NCBI GenBank assembly: GCA_030015575.1
Contig: JASDDO010000006.1
Span: forward strand, 207,085,632 to 207,149,631
From: Agapanthus africanus
Lineage: Eukaryota > Streptophyta > Magnoliopsida > Asparagales > Amaryllidaceae
Reading direction: 5' to 3'
DNA length: 64,000 nucleotides
Shown here: piece by piece, positions 36,701 to 50,290 of the stretch
Numbering within the stretch: position 1 is the stretch's first letter
How the letters are laid out: every line of letters begins with the position of its first letter
The notes under the pieces: model-generated
What the model was told of the DNA's origin: nothing
What the model saw: only the letters and a program-made list of their open reading frames with translations
Databases searched by the model: none
Made by a program: the position numbers and the translations under genes

Positions 36701-37527
36701 GAGAGACTTTTTGCACTTGTTGCCTGATGTGAGCATTTCAGTTCATCATATAGATGTTATCTGTTGGCATAGGTTAGAGTATCGCAGTACGTGCATACTC
36801 GCGATTACCTTTATATGTTATTTACTATTCACGAGTTGGTAACTCACCCCCGTTGTGCCACAGTGCTTGCAGGTTACCCTTGGGAGTAGTCGCGGCTGGC
36901 TGTTTACCGCACCTTTTGACACAGATACCAGTGCTGAGGCGTGTTAGCCCTTTTGCTATTAGGTGGGTTTTGTACGGTATCTGTTTACTTTTCAGTTGCA
37001 TCTTGATGTATCTAGTACTCTCCATCTACTTTCATGTATTGACTTAGAGGCAGTTGTGAGGACGATGTATGTTATTTGTACTCTGGTGTCGAGCTCGTTG
37101 TGAGTCGACTTTATTCATGCAGTTTCACCTCCTATGATATTTGTTTTCACTTTACTGCTCACTCTTCGCTTCGGCGTCGTATATTTTATTGTGGTGATTG
37201 CTCCGCCGTTGGGCGCGATTCTCCCATTGAGATACTCTATTTATTTCAGATGTTACTTTTACTTATATCCCGCCTTTTTCCGATTTCGGGACAAATTTTG
37301 TTGAAAGAAAATGTGGTTAAAATTATTTAAATAATAACTTGGACCAAAAAGGATTTCTACTAAACAATGTAAAGTTTTCTAAATGTTTCGACAAATATTC
37401 TTTTAAATGTTTAACACTATATTTTTTTTATGGTTTTGATTTCTGGGTTCGGCTTACTTAGTCACGTTACGCCTGTAGACGTTGCGTGGTTAAGTGCCGG
37501 TCACGGGCCGAACTTTTGGTCGTGACA
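33703..37527 (+). repeat. LTR shared by D1 and D
   Basis: 3825 bp, TG...CA. Contents: a CAG/CAA-rich stretch (34140-34500), a TATATATA motif (34993-35000), a cluster of GCGTATCGC/GCGATACGC motifs (35069-35154) and a 10-bp inverted repeat TCACTAACGG/CCGTTAGTGA (35478-35487 and 35527-35536). All recur in the other LTR. Confidence 0.92.
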
Positions 37528-37531
37528 AAGT

Positions 37532-37543
37532 TGGTATCAGAGC
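37532..37543 (+). other. Primer-binding site of D (initiator tRNA-Met)
   Basis: TGGTATCAGAGC follows the LTR end GTCGTGACA after a 4-base gap. Confidence 0.9.
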
Positions 37544-37763
37544 GTAGGTTTTACCTTCGGAGTGTAGGATTGACCCTGGTATGATAGAGTAGGTAGCTGC
37601 AGCAGGGTGGCATGGCGTGTGTATGTTCCGCGGCATACTCACGACACGGTACCCCGCCTAAGCGACATTAGGACTTATTGATTGAAATTCCTTCATGACT
37701 ATATACATTCTTGTGATTCGATTTCCGTATCCTTATCGAATCCTACCTTCCTTTTCAGCTACT

Positions 37764-40700
37764 ATGCCGCCAAGGACTACGAGGGCACAGAGAGTGGCTG
37801 CGAGAGCCGAGGCTCGTGTTGACTCGTCCGAGACGAGGACTGATCCGGGCAGTGCACCTGTTGCACCCGAGCAGACTATTCCTCCTATAACAGATCAGAT
37901 CGCCACACTAGGGGCTGGTATGCAGGAGATGCGCCAGACGGTGGGATCCAGTATGCAGGAGATGCGTCAGATGATAGGGTCGCTAGTTGAGACGCTTCGA
38001 GCGCAGCGACCAGAGGTAGCTCCACCAGTCATGGGGACCGCGATGGTATCTACAGCACCAGCAGTTGCCCCTGCAGCCACGGAGGTGATTACAGTATCGT
38101 TAGCAGAATTCATGAGGCTGAAGCCTCCGGTCTTCACAAGCACCGACGCAGCTGAGGACCGCAGTCTTTCATTGATAGGATGGCCCGGATATGCCGTTCC
38201 CTTAGATGCTCAGATACGAGATGGGTCGAGTTCGCGAGCTTTCGCCTGGAAGGACTTGCGCAGAAATGGTGCGAATCGGTCGAGAAGGGCAGAGCAGCAG
38301 GTCTTCCTCCTATGACCTGGACAGAGTTTGTGACGATCTTTATAGCCCGCTTCCTTCCCCAGAGTGTCAGGGATGCCCGGGCACGCAGATTTGAGTCCTT
38401 GCGCCAGACGCCAGAGATGACCGTAGCGGAGTACGATGTGCTGTTCACCGAGCTATCAGTTTATACTCCGTACCTAGTGGCTACTGAGGAACTGCGAGTC
38501 AAGAGATTTGTCCGAGGCTTGCTTACACCACTGTTCCTTGCGATCAGCGCACAGCATTACGAGACATATGCCGCAGCTGTAGACGCAGCCCTATTAGTCA
38601 AGGAGCGCCTTGCCGAGACTTCAGTAGTTCCAGGGCCGAAGAGGGTTCGTATTGACACAGCAGCTCAGAGACATCCGTTCAGACGCCGTGATAGACGTTA
38701 TACCGGTGGCAGAGACTCGGGGCGAGGTTAGATGTTTAGCTCATACCCTTAGGAGGGTCAGCAGTCGTCCCGTGGATGCTTTGGATGTGGTAGTCCTCAT
38801 CACCGCTTCAGAGATTGTACCGAGACACGCCAGAGGGAGCCAGCCGTACCGCATGTCACACTTCCACCTTCTTCACCCCAGAGGGCGTTACCTATTGTAC
38901 CCACAGTTGCTCCGCGTCAGACTCATGCACAGAGAGGCCATGGTCGCGGAGGGTTTGTTCCTAGAGGGCGAGGCGGTCGAGGCAGAGGACAGCCAGCCAC
39001 CGGCAGAGTACAACCAGCTGCTAGTAGGGGACCGCCAGTTATAGGTGGAGGACAAGCACGGGTTTTCGCGTTGATGCATCAGGACGCGCAGGCGTCCAAT
39101 GCGGTGGTCTCAGGTACCTTATCAGTATGTACTATTGATGCACACGTATTATTCGATCCCGGATCCACGCACTCGTATGTTTCCACACATTTTGTGCCGA
39201 GTTTAGGTAGAGAGTCTAGGTTGCTTGATCAGCCGCTTGTTGTGACCACTCCCGTGGGAGAGTCGTTTGTTGCTAGGCACGTGTTCTGATCCTGTGTTGT
39301 CCGTATTGGCGAGAGGGATTTTCCTGTCTACTTGATCCTTCTGGAGATGTTGGACTTCGACGTTCTTTTGGGCATGGATTGGCTGGCCACGTGTTATGCG
39401 TCTGTGGACTGCCGCGAGAAGACAGTTAGGTTTTGTTTTCCCAGCGAGTCGACTTTTGTTGTGCAGGGTGACCGTGGTGCCACCCCTCACCTTTTGATTT
39501 CTTCTCTTCGTACTAGACAGCTTCTGAGGAAGGGATATCAGGTATTCCTAGCCTATGTCGGTGAGATTAGGTCTACGGATGTTCCACTGGACCAGGTTCC
39601 GAGTGTATGTGAGTTCCCTGACGTATTCCCTGATGAGCTTCCGGGGCTACCGCCTGAGCATGATGTTGTGTTCTGTATTGATTTGATTCCCGACACGGGG
39701 CCTATTTCTATACCGCCTTATCGGATGGCCCCGGCGGAGCTTAGTGAGTTGAAGAGTCAGTTGCAAGATTTGCTGGACAAGGGACTTATTCGACCCAGTG
39801 TTTCTCCTTGGGGTGCTCCGGTCCTATTTGTCAAGAAGAAGGACGGTAGTTTGCGTCTGTGTATCGACTACCGGCAGCTGAACCGGGTGACCGTGCGGAA
39901 CAGATATCCGTTGCCACGCATCGAAGACTTGTTCGACCAGCTTCAGGGGGCAGGATATTTTTCGAGGATCGATTTGCGATCAGGCTATCATCAGCTGAGT
40001 GTTCGACCGTAGGACATTCCGAAGACGGCTTTTCGTACGCGTTATGGCTATTATGAGTTTTTAGTGATGTCGTTCGGACTCACCAACGCGCCAGCAGCTT
40101 TCATGGACATGATGAACCGCATATTCAGGCCGTATCTTGACTTGTTCATCATCGTATTCATTGACGATATATTGGTGTATTCTCGGAGCAGAGAGGAGCA
40201 CGAGCAGCACCTGCGGATCACACTGCAGACTTTGCGGGAGCACCGGATTTATGCAAAATTCTCCAAGTGCGCGTTCTGGCGGGACAACATAGACTTCTTG
40301 GGTCACGTGATTACACGGGATGGTATATGTGTAGAACCGAGGAAGGTCGAGGCCGTTCGGAGTTGGCCCAGACCTACATCCGTTACTGAGATACGCAGCT
40401 TTCTAGGACTGGCCGGCTACTACAGGCGATTTGTACAGGATTTCTCCCATATTGCTCCACCTTTGACCGGTTTGACCCGGAAGGGGGTTCCTTACGTTTG
40501 GACGGAGGAGTGAGAGCACAGTTTCCAGCAGCTACGTACTTGTTTGACTACGGCGCCGGTGTTATCATTGCCTTCAGGATCAGGCGGGTTTGTAGTCTAT
40601 TGTGACGCTTCACAAGTGGGGCTAGGATGCGTATTGATGCAGCATGGCAAGGTGATCGCATATGCTTCCCGCCAATTGAAGAAACATGAATAGAACTACC

Positions 40701-42515
40701 CCACTCACGATTTGGAGATGGCTGCAGTGGTCTTTGCACTTAAGATCTGGCGACATTACCTCTATGGCGAGTCGTGCTAGATATTCACTAATCACAAAAG
40801 CCTAAAGTATATATTTCAACAGCGAGACCTGAATCTCCGACAGCGTCGTTGGATGGAACTGGTGAAAGACTACGATTGCGAGATCTTATATCACTCGGGC
40901 AAGGCTAATGTAGTAGCGGATGCTTTGAGCAGGAGGCCTGAGGGTAGTCTAGTGTGTTTGAGTGCAGTACAGATGCAGTCGTCAGCAGATTGGCAGATAC
41001 TATGCGACGGCCGGGTGCAGTTCGAGTTCACACAGATCGGGGGACAGCTTGCGCATGTTCGTGCACGCCCACAGTTGCTTGACCGTAATATGAGGCACAA
41101 CGCTGGGATGACCGTTGCTTAGAGATCGTGGAACAGATTGGACATGGCAGATTCTCCGAGTTCGTGATCGATGATCAGGGGATATTACGATTTGGGTCCA
41201 GACTGTGCGTACCAGATGCTGAGGGATTGCGGCGCGATATTCTTGAGGAGGCACATCGATCGGTGTAAAGTGTCCACCCCGGTTCCACCAAGATGTACCA
41301 CGATATGAGAGAGGTCTATTGGTAGGACGGAATGAAGAGGGACATCGCAGATTTCGTATCGAGATGTCTGACTTGTCAGCAAGTCAAGGCCGAGCACCAG
41401 AGGCCCGCAGGAGAGCAACAACCATTACCCATTCCGGAGTGGAAATGGGAACAGATTTCGATGGATTTCGTTGTGGGACTACCCAGGACTAGGCGGGGGT
41501 ATGACTCCATTTGGGTGATCGTGGATCGTCTGACGAAAGCGGCTCACTTCCTACCAGTGAAGACGACTTTCAGATTTGCTCAGTATGCCCAGATTTATAT
41601 CGACGAGATTGTGCGACTAAATGGGGTTCCGACGTGTATTGTGTCCGACTGAGGCACCCAGTTTACCAGCAGGTTATGGCAGAGACTTCAGGAGGCTTTG
41701 GGCACTCGTTTGAGTTTCAGCACGGCATTTCATCCGCAGACTGACGGACAGTCAGAGCGGACCATTCAGACTCTTGAGGACATGCTCCGAGCGTGCGTTT
41801 TAGACTTTGGTGGTAGCTGGGATCATCATTTACCCTTGATAGAGTTCTCCTACAACAATAGCTTCCAGGACACTATTCAGATGGCATCTTTCGAGGCTTT
41901 GTATGGGAGGAGATGTAGATCACCCGTCTGTTGGACAGAGCTCAGCGAGAGCAATATTTTGGGGCCATAGATCGTACAGGAGACGACCGATAAGATACAG
42001 CTGATTCGAAACAGGATGAGGACAGCTTAGAGCAGGCAGAAATCGTATGCTGATAGACGCCGCCGCAGATTAGAGTTCGCAGTTGGCGATCACATTTTTC
42101 TGAGGGACTCTCCGATGAAGGGAGTGATGAGGTTTGGACGGAAGGGGAAGCTTAGCCCCAGATTCATAGGTCCTTTCGAGATCCTCGAGCGTGTCGGCGC
42201 AGTAGCGTATCGTTTGGCTCTTCCACCCAGTCTTTCGGATGTCCAACCCGTCTTCCACGTATCGATGCTACGCAGATATCTTCATGACCCTTCCCACACG
42301 ATCCAGCATCCGACAGTACAGCTTGAGCCCGACCTTTCATTCACCGTGCAGCCAGTAGAGATATTGGATCGGCAGGTGAAGAAACTTTGATCTAGGGTCC
42401 TGCCGCCGGTGAAGGTTCTTTGGCGCAGCCCGAATGGTGAGGAGCTCACTTGGGAGACCGAGGGGGAGATACGGAAGAAATTCCCTCATCTCTTTGAAGG
42501 TATGCGTAGTCATAT
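37764..42515 (+). pseudogene. gag-pol remnants of element D
   Basis: Gag (about 37764-38730, opening MPPRTTRAQRVAARAEARVD; capsid region with LEGLAQKWCESVEKG and WTEFVTIFIARFLP) is followed by the protease region (about 39090-39290) and RT (about 39700-40240, with [26 protein letters not shown] and FIDDILVYS). RNase H (about 40520-40960), integrase with a zinc-binding and a core part (about 41270-42100) and a chromodomain-like tail (about 42330-42510) come next. The order protease-RT-RNase H-integrase is that of gypsy. Broken; no part should be read as a working enzyme. Confidence 0.87.
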
Positions 42516-42554
42516 ATTTTAAATTCGAGGACGAATTTTCTTAAGGGGGAAGAC

Positions 42555-45500
42555 TGTAACAACTGGGAATATATTAGTAACTAATTATATTTTAATAAGT
42601 GAAATTTTAATAAAAGTTTACCAAATTGACCTTTAAATATTTTATCAAAATTAATAAACATTTTTCTAGAATTTTCCTAAGCTTGTACAAACATGTGCAT
42701 GTAACCTAGGGTTAAAAATTGGATTTAACCATGTTTAGGTAACCATGGTGGTCTAACCCCTTTTGTTAAGCTAATTAGTTTTAAATTAAGGATTTGGTTT
42801 TCAAAAAATAAAGGGATTAATATTTCTTTTGGTTGACTTGGGTTGAGGAGAGAGAGGGCATGATGGGTATCTTGTTAGCATTAAATGAGAGAGAGAGAGA
42901 GGTGGCTCTAGGATTGTGTCACACCCCATCCCTTTCAAAACTTTTTACTTACATTTCAAACCCTTATCACTCACATCCTTCTCACTCACACACCTCACCA
43001 ATGCAACAGTAGCTGCTGTTTTCAGCAGTAGCCCCATCTTCAAATCAGCCATTTCATCATTTCAAACACATCAGCATCTACTGCTATACTTCAGCCCAAA
43101 CACATCAGCAACATAACATCAGCATCTGCTGCATCAGCAGCATCACTCTCTTAACAAACAGCCCCAACTCCATATACTACAACAACACACCACCAACACT
43201 ACAACACTCTCACAACACAACAACAACATACCCCTAAAACAATAACAAAAACAACTGCAACTGCATCAGCACTGCAGCAGCCAGAACAGCAGCTCCTGCT
43301 TCTGGAGCAACAGCAGCAGCTCGGCTGAGGCAGCAGCACCCCAGCAAGCTCCACCTCCTCTTCTCCTTCTCCTTCTCCTTGTTTGTGAGGTTCCTAGTGG
43401 GGTATAACTTCTAAACTCCTTCCTTTTTTGCTTAGTTGTGTAGAAATAGCTTCGATTAGCGATAATTATACGTTTTTGTGCTTGTTTAGGTGATTTATGT
43501 GAAAGTGTGTTTAAGTGAGGTTGGTGTTGGGTAGAATAGCCTAAGTAAGTGTTGTTAAGGCCAAGTTAATTTAGGATAACCCCAGATTACACTAAAATAC
43601 CTCAGTTTTCAAATTGTACAAAACTTGACGTTTTTGAGAAAAACATAGCTTTTTGGGATCTGCTGTTACCCCTGTAAGTTCAGAATAAAATTAAGTGGAC
43701 CATAGCCTACTCGTGACACCCTGACCCCACCACTCCAACCCACGGCCGCCGGAATAATCATTCTGGCCGCAAATTGCGGCCATACCAGGGAGTTAGGAGC
43801 TAGGCTTTTTGGTACAGGTGTCTGCTACATTTTGTGGGTCCATGGTATATATAGTTTTGTAATATTCTAACCTGGGTAAAATCTGGGACAGTATGTCGTT
43901 TTTTGGTATTTTTAGTTTGCGCGATATGGGCGATACGCGAGTGGATTCTGTGATTCAGCGTATCGCGGCGTATCGGTTTGAGTTCTGGACACACACACAC
44001 ACGTTCCAGCGTATCGCGCGCACACGTGTTAATTCGCGACGCGAGTTTCTCGTTTCGTTCCGATATCGTGTTTTACGAGATTTTAATATATTGGAATTCT
44101 TTTGTAAATTCCAGGTTCGCAGGCGGGTACGTCAGACGCCGCCAGGAAAGGGAAGCAGGTGGTCGGCTATACTTAGCACGCGACCAGGTGAGTAGATTTA
44201 ACATCTACGGGGAAATCGCCCGTATGGCGTTAAGCGTCAGGGCGTGATAGGATGTTAGTTCTATGTGTTCATGTAGACATACTAGAGTAGCATACCTCCT
44301 TATATATATAGATATACTGATAGTATAGAACACTGCACTGTCACTAACGGTCCAAGTTGCACGAGCCCGATTTATATGCTACACTCACACCGTTAGTGAT
44401 TGCCATGACACTCACATTATAGGATTGCTATAAACCGCATATTTGATTCTGCTTTATTGACGTTGTCATGATTACCGTATACTATCATATGGACATTCAT
44501 ACCATGCACACTGTATACGCACTTTCGTGAGTACCTTCATTGATATATCTCTACTTGGGCACATACGCATCATATGTCTACAATAGTGCACATGTACATT
44601 GCTATATTCACTTTGCATACTTATCCATGCACACATCCATACCGATACACATATTCATATGCTACATACATGGATGATATAGACTTGATTTAAAACTAAG
44701 GGACCGCAGGCGATATTTTCAAAACTAGATCTTTCAAAAGAGCGGTTTCCCTTTCTTTTACTCTTAGCGTCATACGACATGTTGCATGGATTTTGCATTG
44801 TATTTGATTATGTGATTTCTGGATTTGGGAACCAGAGTACTTATTTAAGAAGATACGCACTGTTTAAAAACCCGGTTTCCCTTGAGATGATATTTAGTGC
44901 GTCCACCACGAGTTTTCTCGGTTCCAGAGAGCTTGTGTGAGTATACCCGATTCGAGGAGAGGTAGGCACCGATTGCGGGTATATGGTGGACCCGGTACGG
45001 TACCCCGGGACGAGAAGACTCGTATTGTTAGACGGTGAGCCCGCCGGAGGGATTACTACCTACCGGTGATTGGTTAGACCTGGCGATTATCCGGAGGATA
45101 CCGACCAGAGTTGATAGATGGATACGGGACGACGCGTACTGCCGGGGGCCGAGGTCCGATTCCGCAGACGGAGCCCGTGGGCAGATCCGATGGACGGACG
45201 CCCCATACTGGAGGATTTGCGTGTCGATACTGGACACGGCTGATTTTATGAGATTTGGGTGCCGATGTTGGGCACTCACGATTGTATGAGATTCACAGGA
45301 TTGAGGGCCGATGTAGATGACGGCGCCTGAGTTTTATTGGGATTTGGGTGTATTGATGGACACCGGTCATTTTTCCACGTTGATATTCCGTGTAAACACT
45401 AATTGTTCCCATGCTCAGCATTTAGTATTTGACATCTCATCCTGTACCTATTGTACCTGATATAGTACACATGCTACATGATTATTGCACACCCTGCTCA

Positions 45501-46354
45501 TGTTATATAGGGTTGTTAGATTCCATATCAGACATGATTATTGCATATCTTGCACATCATATGGAGAGACTTTTTGCACTTGTTGCCTGATGTGAGCATT
45601 TCAGTTCATCATATAGATGTTATCTGTTGGTATGGGTTAGAGTATCGCAGCACGTGCATACTCGTAATTACCTTTATATGTTATCTACTATTCACGAGTT
45701 GGCAACTCACCCCCGTTGTGCCACAGTGCTTGCAGGTTACCCTTGGGAGAAGTCGCGGCTGGCTGTTTATCGCACCTTTTGACACAGATACCAGTGCTGA
45801 GGCGTGTTAGCCCTTTTGCTATTAGGTGGGTTTTGTACGGTATCTGTTTACTTTTCAGTTGCATCTTGATGTATCTAGTACTCTCCATCTACTTTCATGT
45901 ATTGACTTAGAGACAGTTGTGAGGACGATGTATGTTTTTTGTACTCTGGTGTCGAGCTCGTTTTGAGTCGACTTTATTCATGCAGTTTCACCTCCTATGA
46001 TATTTGTTTTCACTTTACTGCTTACTCTTCGCTTCGGCGTCGTATATTTTATTGTGGTGATTGCTCCGCCGTTGGACGTGATTCTCCCATTGAGATACTC
46101 TATTTATTTCACATGTTACTTTTACTTATATCCCGCCATTTTCCGATTTCGGGACAAATTTGGTTGAAAGAAATGTGGTTAAAATTATTTAAATAATAAC
46201 TTGGACCAAAAAGGATTTCTACTAAACAACGTAAAGTTTTCTAAATGTTTCGACAAATATTCTTTTAAATGTTTACACTCTATTATTTTTATGGTTTTGA
46301 TTTCTGGGTTCGGCTTACTTAGTCACGTTACGCCTATAGACGTTGCGTGGTTAA
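42555..46354 (+). repeat. 3' LTR of D, main part
   Basis: Starts TGTAACAACTGGG after the polypurine tract and parallels 33703-37493. It is interrupted after GTTAA at 46354 by element E. Confidence 0.92.
46350..46354. repeat. Target-site duplication of E (GTTAA)
   Basis: GTTAA at 46350-46354 recurs at 56976-56980. The empty site GGTTAAGTGCCGG is seen in D's 5' LTR at about 37489-37501. Confidence 0.92.
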
Positions 46355-48441
46355 TGTTGGATATATGTATGCCCTAGAGGCCATTATGTGATAGTGGATG
46401 TATCTATACATGTATATATATATATTCAGTATGCATTCTTGCTCGACATGATAGTATGCTATCTGGTTCTTCTTTATCTGACATGTTGATTTGATCATGC
46501 TTTTATTCATTCATACATGCTGATAAAGCCCTGAGGATATCGGCTTGACTACTTTGATTATGATGGAGATCATACTAGTGGGACATCTGTAGTCTGTAAG
46601 CATATCCTGGAATGTCCCTAGTCGTAGGTATATCGAGACGGGGCATTGATATACCAGAGTAGACTAGCGTATATGATACTAGACCCATACGATGGGCGAT
46701 GAATGTTCCCACATTCATCGATGTTTGACATCAAGATCATATACGGGTGCTCAGTGGTGACTGGGTACACTGGACGGACTCACCGAGAACTCCTATATGG
46801 AATTATATCTATCGTCGGATAGCAGTTCTCAGGTAACACTGGTACAGGTTAGTCTGTAGACCCGAGATCGTTATAGAGTCTTGTGTGTTCTCCCACTGTA
46901 TTTTGATTGCCACCCTACCACGGCTCTACCGAGTCGTGCAAACAGGTGGCCGTTGGGAACAGTCCCGAGACACACGAAGGCGATGAGCGATAGGAGGGGT
47001 TTCGTCTCTCCCGATATTGGGGGTTGATGCTGTGCTGTGCCCGACTGGTTATATCAGCAAGTCCCTGGCCAGGGCTGCTGAGAATTGCTGATAAGTGTTA
47101 TCAGTAGTTTCTCGAACTGTTATAGACCATTCACCGGCACGACTTATTGAGTTATTGGGGTCGACGTGACCATCCCTAGGCTCGATATGCAGCATATCTG
47201 ACGAAGAGACCGGACTGTACGGTAGTGTTGCCGGTTGGCTCGACGGGAGTTGTAGCAGGTTCGCTTGTTTTCTTCTGATCGCTCAATACCCGGGCGGCCG
47301 TTACGTTTAGCTGACCGCTTGCGGCTTGGGGGTACTTGATATGATCATTACCCTCTGCCGGCGTATTGACGAGTCTTAGAGTCCCACAAAGGAGTTACCC
47401 AGTCCAGGCGAAACGTTGTGGTGCGCGTATGCGATATGCGCATGGACCCGATTAAAATGCGCGTATATGATACCGTACATTGATCGGGCGGCTTGCTTTC
47501 GGTAGGGTCATATGTGATATGACCGGATTGATAAATCAAGTGTTGATTTATCATTTAACCATTAGTTTTCTCACTTAAAACCTTTTCTTGAATGATGGAT
47601 GTGTGCATGCATGTATGTTTTTCTTTCTTTCTTTCTTACTAGTTTTATGCACATAAGGATGTGCATACATACATACATACATACACCCATCTATCATGGT
47701 TGTTTATATATGGAATAAGATGGCAACATAAGACTCACACCATGGTTAAATATATGGATTATTATTTGATTTATTGTTTAAAACAAAATAGAAAAGATAA
47801 GGATAATTCTTGCTTGCTTCTACATTCTTCTTTAAACCTAACCATTCTCACCTACTTCTAATCTTGAGTTATCCTTCTCTTTATGTTCTAAAACTCAAGT
47901 TAAATAATGTCTCCATCATTTTAACCATGGTTCATAGTGAGAAGAAATAAAATATATAATGATATATTTCATTTTTCTTTTCATGGTTATCATTCTACTC
48001 TTGTTAAAACAAAAGCCATCTTCTTCCTCCTTCATTTTTGCTCTCTAGTTTCTTCTAGTGAGTAAAATACACATAAAGAAAGGTTTTTGAATTGAGAATA
48101 TTAACCACAACATCATTCTACACAAGTTTAGCCAACTTGTTTAGAGTGTTCTCTTCGATTCTCGAAGTTGCGAGCTTGGACGGGGAACTCCGGGTGGATC
48201 GTCGTGGACGTGAGAGAACTTCAAGATGACCTTCTTCCAACATCCAAGAGACCAAGGAGTTTAGCAAAAAGGGAGGTACAAAGGTTGTAGTCTCGAAACC
48301 CTAATTTAATTAGCTTTAAGTTTCATAACCCTAATTTTCTAGGATCGATTCCTTTGCATGCTTGTTTAGCACCATCAAAATCCAAACTTTGGGACATGTG
48401 ATGCTTCAAAACTCATTATAGGGTGCTAGACAAACCTTACA
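46355..48441 (+). repeat. 5' LTR of element E
   Basis: 2087 bp. Contains the hairpins GATAGTATGCTATC (46450-46463) and CTGATAAGTGTTATCAG (47088-47104), the palindrome CCCTGGCCAGGG (47063-47074) and short CTTT and CATA microsatellites (about 47625-47685). Ends GACAAACCTTACA. Confidence 0.93.
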
Positions 48442-48442
48442 T

Positions 48443-48455
48443 TGGTATCAGAGCC
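48443..48455 (+). other. Primer-binding site of E (initiator tRNA-Met)
   Basis: TGGTATCAGAGCC, one base after the LTR. Confidence 0.93.
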
Positions 48456-48640
48456 GACCTAGAACATTAGGCGACGCTTTTACGAAGTAAAAATCCCGAT
48501 CGGACAAAAATACGACTTTTTTGGACCCTCTCTGGACAAATTTTAAAATCTGACGTTTTTCAGAATTAAAAATACTTAAAAATTACAGCAGGCAATTCTA
48601 AGAATAACAGTGAAATTCGATGACCTGAACAGTGTAAACA

Positions 48641-48688
48641 GCCGCGAAACCGCCGCATAGCTTGGCTTAGGCCGCGGTTCCGCGGCCA
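48641..48688 (+). other. GC-rich leader hairpin of E with outer stem
   Basis: GCCGCG..ACCGC pairs with GCGGTTCCGCGGC. Outside it, GAATAACAGTGAAA (about 48603-48616) faces TTTCACTGTAATTC (about 48713-48726). In B the same outer stem reads ACTGT/ACAGT instead of ACAGT/ACTGT, a compensated swap. Confidence 0.75.
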
Positions 48689-50290
48689 TACAGAGGCATC
48701 ATTTGATAAAAGTTTCACTGTAATTCTTATATCTGCTTGTACAGTGTTTTGGGTATGTTTAATATGAAAATAGTACTGTATTTTCTGGAGATGTTTTTGG
48801 ACGCGTAGATTCGATCGGAATTTTCATTTCGTTGTTTATCCGGGTAAATTAGAAAGTATTGAAGTGTTTGAACGAGTATCATTTGCTCACTATTCACGGG
48901 GTTTAAATAGTTTGGAGATACGTGCAAGTCTTTTTGTGGTGGTCCCTCTAGAAGAAAACAAACCTTAACTCGATTATGTTACCGTCTTGAACTGCCCTTT
49001 GAACCTTAGGGTTTGGGGCAGTACGGCGTGCCACATGTGAGGCGTTGGCTTGACCCTTCTACGGCTGGACCGCTACTACTGTGTCACACTTCGGATTTTT
49101 TAACCCTGCTCAATTGTTGAGCTTTAGTGAATCTTGGAAACTTGATCGTTCGTTCGAAAACTTTAATACTGTCTGTTTATCTGGAATGTGATACAATATG
49201 TGGAATTCATATAGTTTAGGCATGAAATACGAAATATATGATATTTCACACTTATGATGTCTAAAGAGAATGTGGATTCCAAATATTGTAGTTTTACACT
49301 TTCTTTTCTGTGACCGTAAGTGTAGTATGTTCGATATCGCCGGTTTCGTTACTATACGTCAACGACAATTGGGGTATGCATACTTACTTATGTTGATGAT
49401 ATGTGATATTATGTGTTGCTGAGATATGATGTGCAGGATTGTCGCGATTGAATAGCCGAGGGGTTTTATGTGAGATGAGAGTTTTATATTTTCATTCATG
49501 TAAATTCAAATGTAATGTAATATTCTTTTATTTGGGGCACTTCCGGGTTGAGGTTGTGTCACCAGTGTTGTATATTATTTACTTTTCCGCATTAGGATGG
49601 ACCCAAGGAGGGGAGCACAGGTGACCGGGTTCTGGGGTTCAGTGGGAGGCCATCTCGAGGAGTCGAGACCGGGTCTCCTAAACTCTAGAATTGGTAGGGT
49701 CACTTGCCGCTCTCGTAGGGGTCCAGGGTGTTGGCTTGGCTATTCATCGCGACAGTGGAATCCGTATTTTCTATTCAGGCTAAATACTAAATACGAACGT
49801 CCTAGTATATCCCACGTTATATCTATGTTTCTGCTGCCTGTGTTCTGTGATATCTGAGACGAATGACATATTATATATATGATATATAGTAGACGTTGCT
49901 TATGTTTTACACCCGCGCTAGTCCCGTCCCGGTATGCCGTTAGTTAAGTAACCTAATGGTGCATAACGGAACATTGCGGCGAATGCGGATGGCATAAGCG
50001 TACGTGTTATTTTCGTTTCTTTTCTGTGATTGGCTTAAGGACTTAAATGATGGGATTACATTAATGTGATTAATGTAAAGAAAATAAACCTAAAAAGATG
50101 TTGTAGAATCGGATTTGAAAACCACTCGGCTATTTATGAAAAAGCTATATTTCAAAACTGCGGAGCTTAAGCCACTCCTTTTGAAAACCATTTGATTCTA
50201 CAACGATATCAAGCTCAAAGCGTTAAAGATTTTCTTAAAAATCATCCGCAACCCTCTGTCATTTTAGGAAGTAGAGTACTTAGTATTCGT

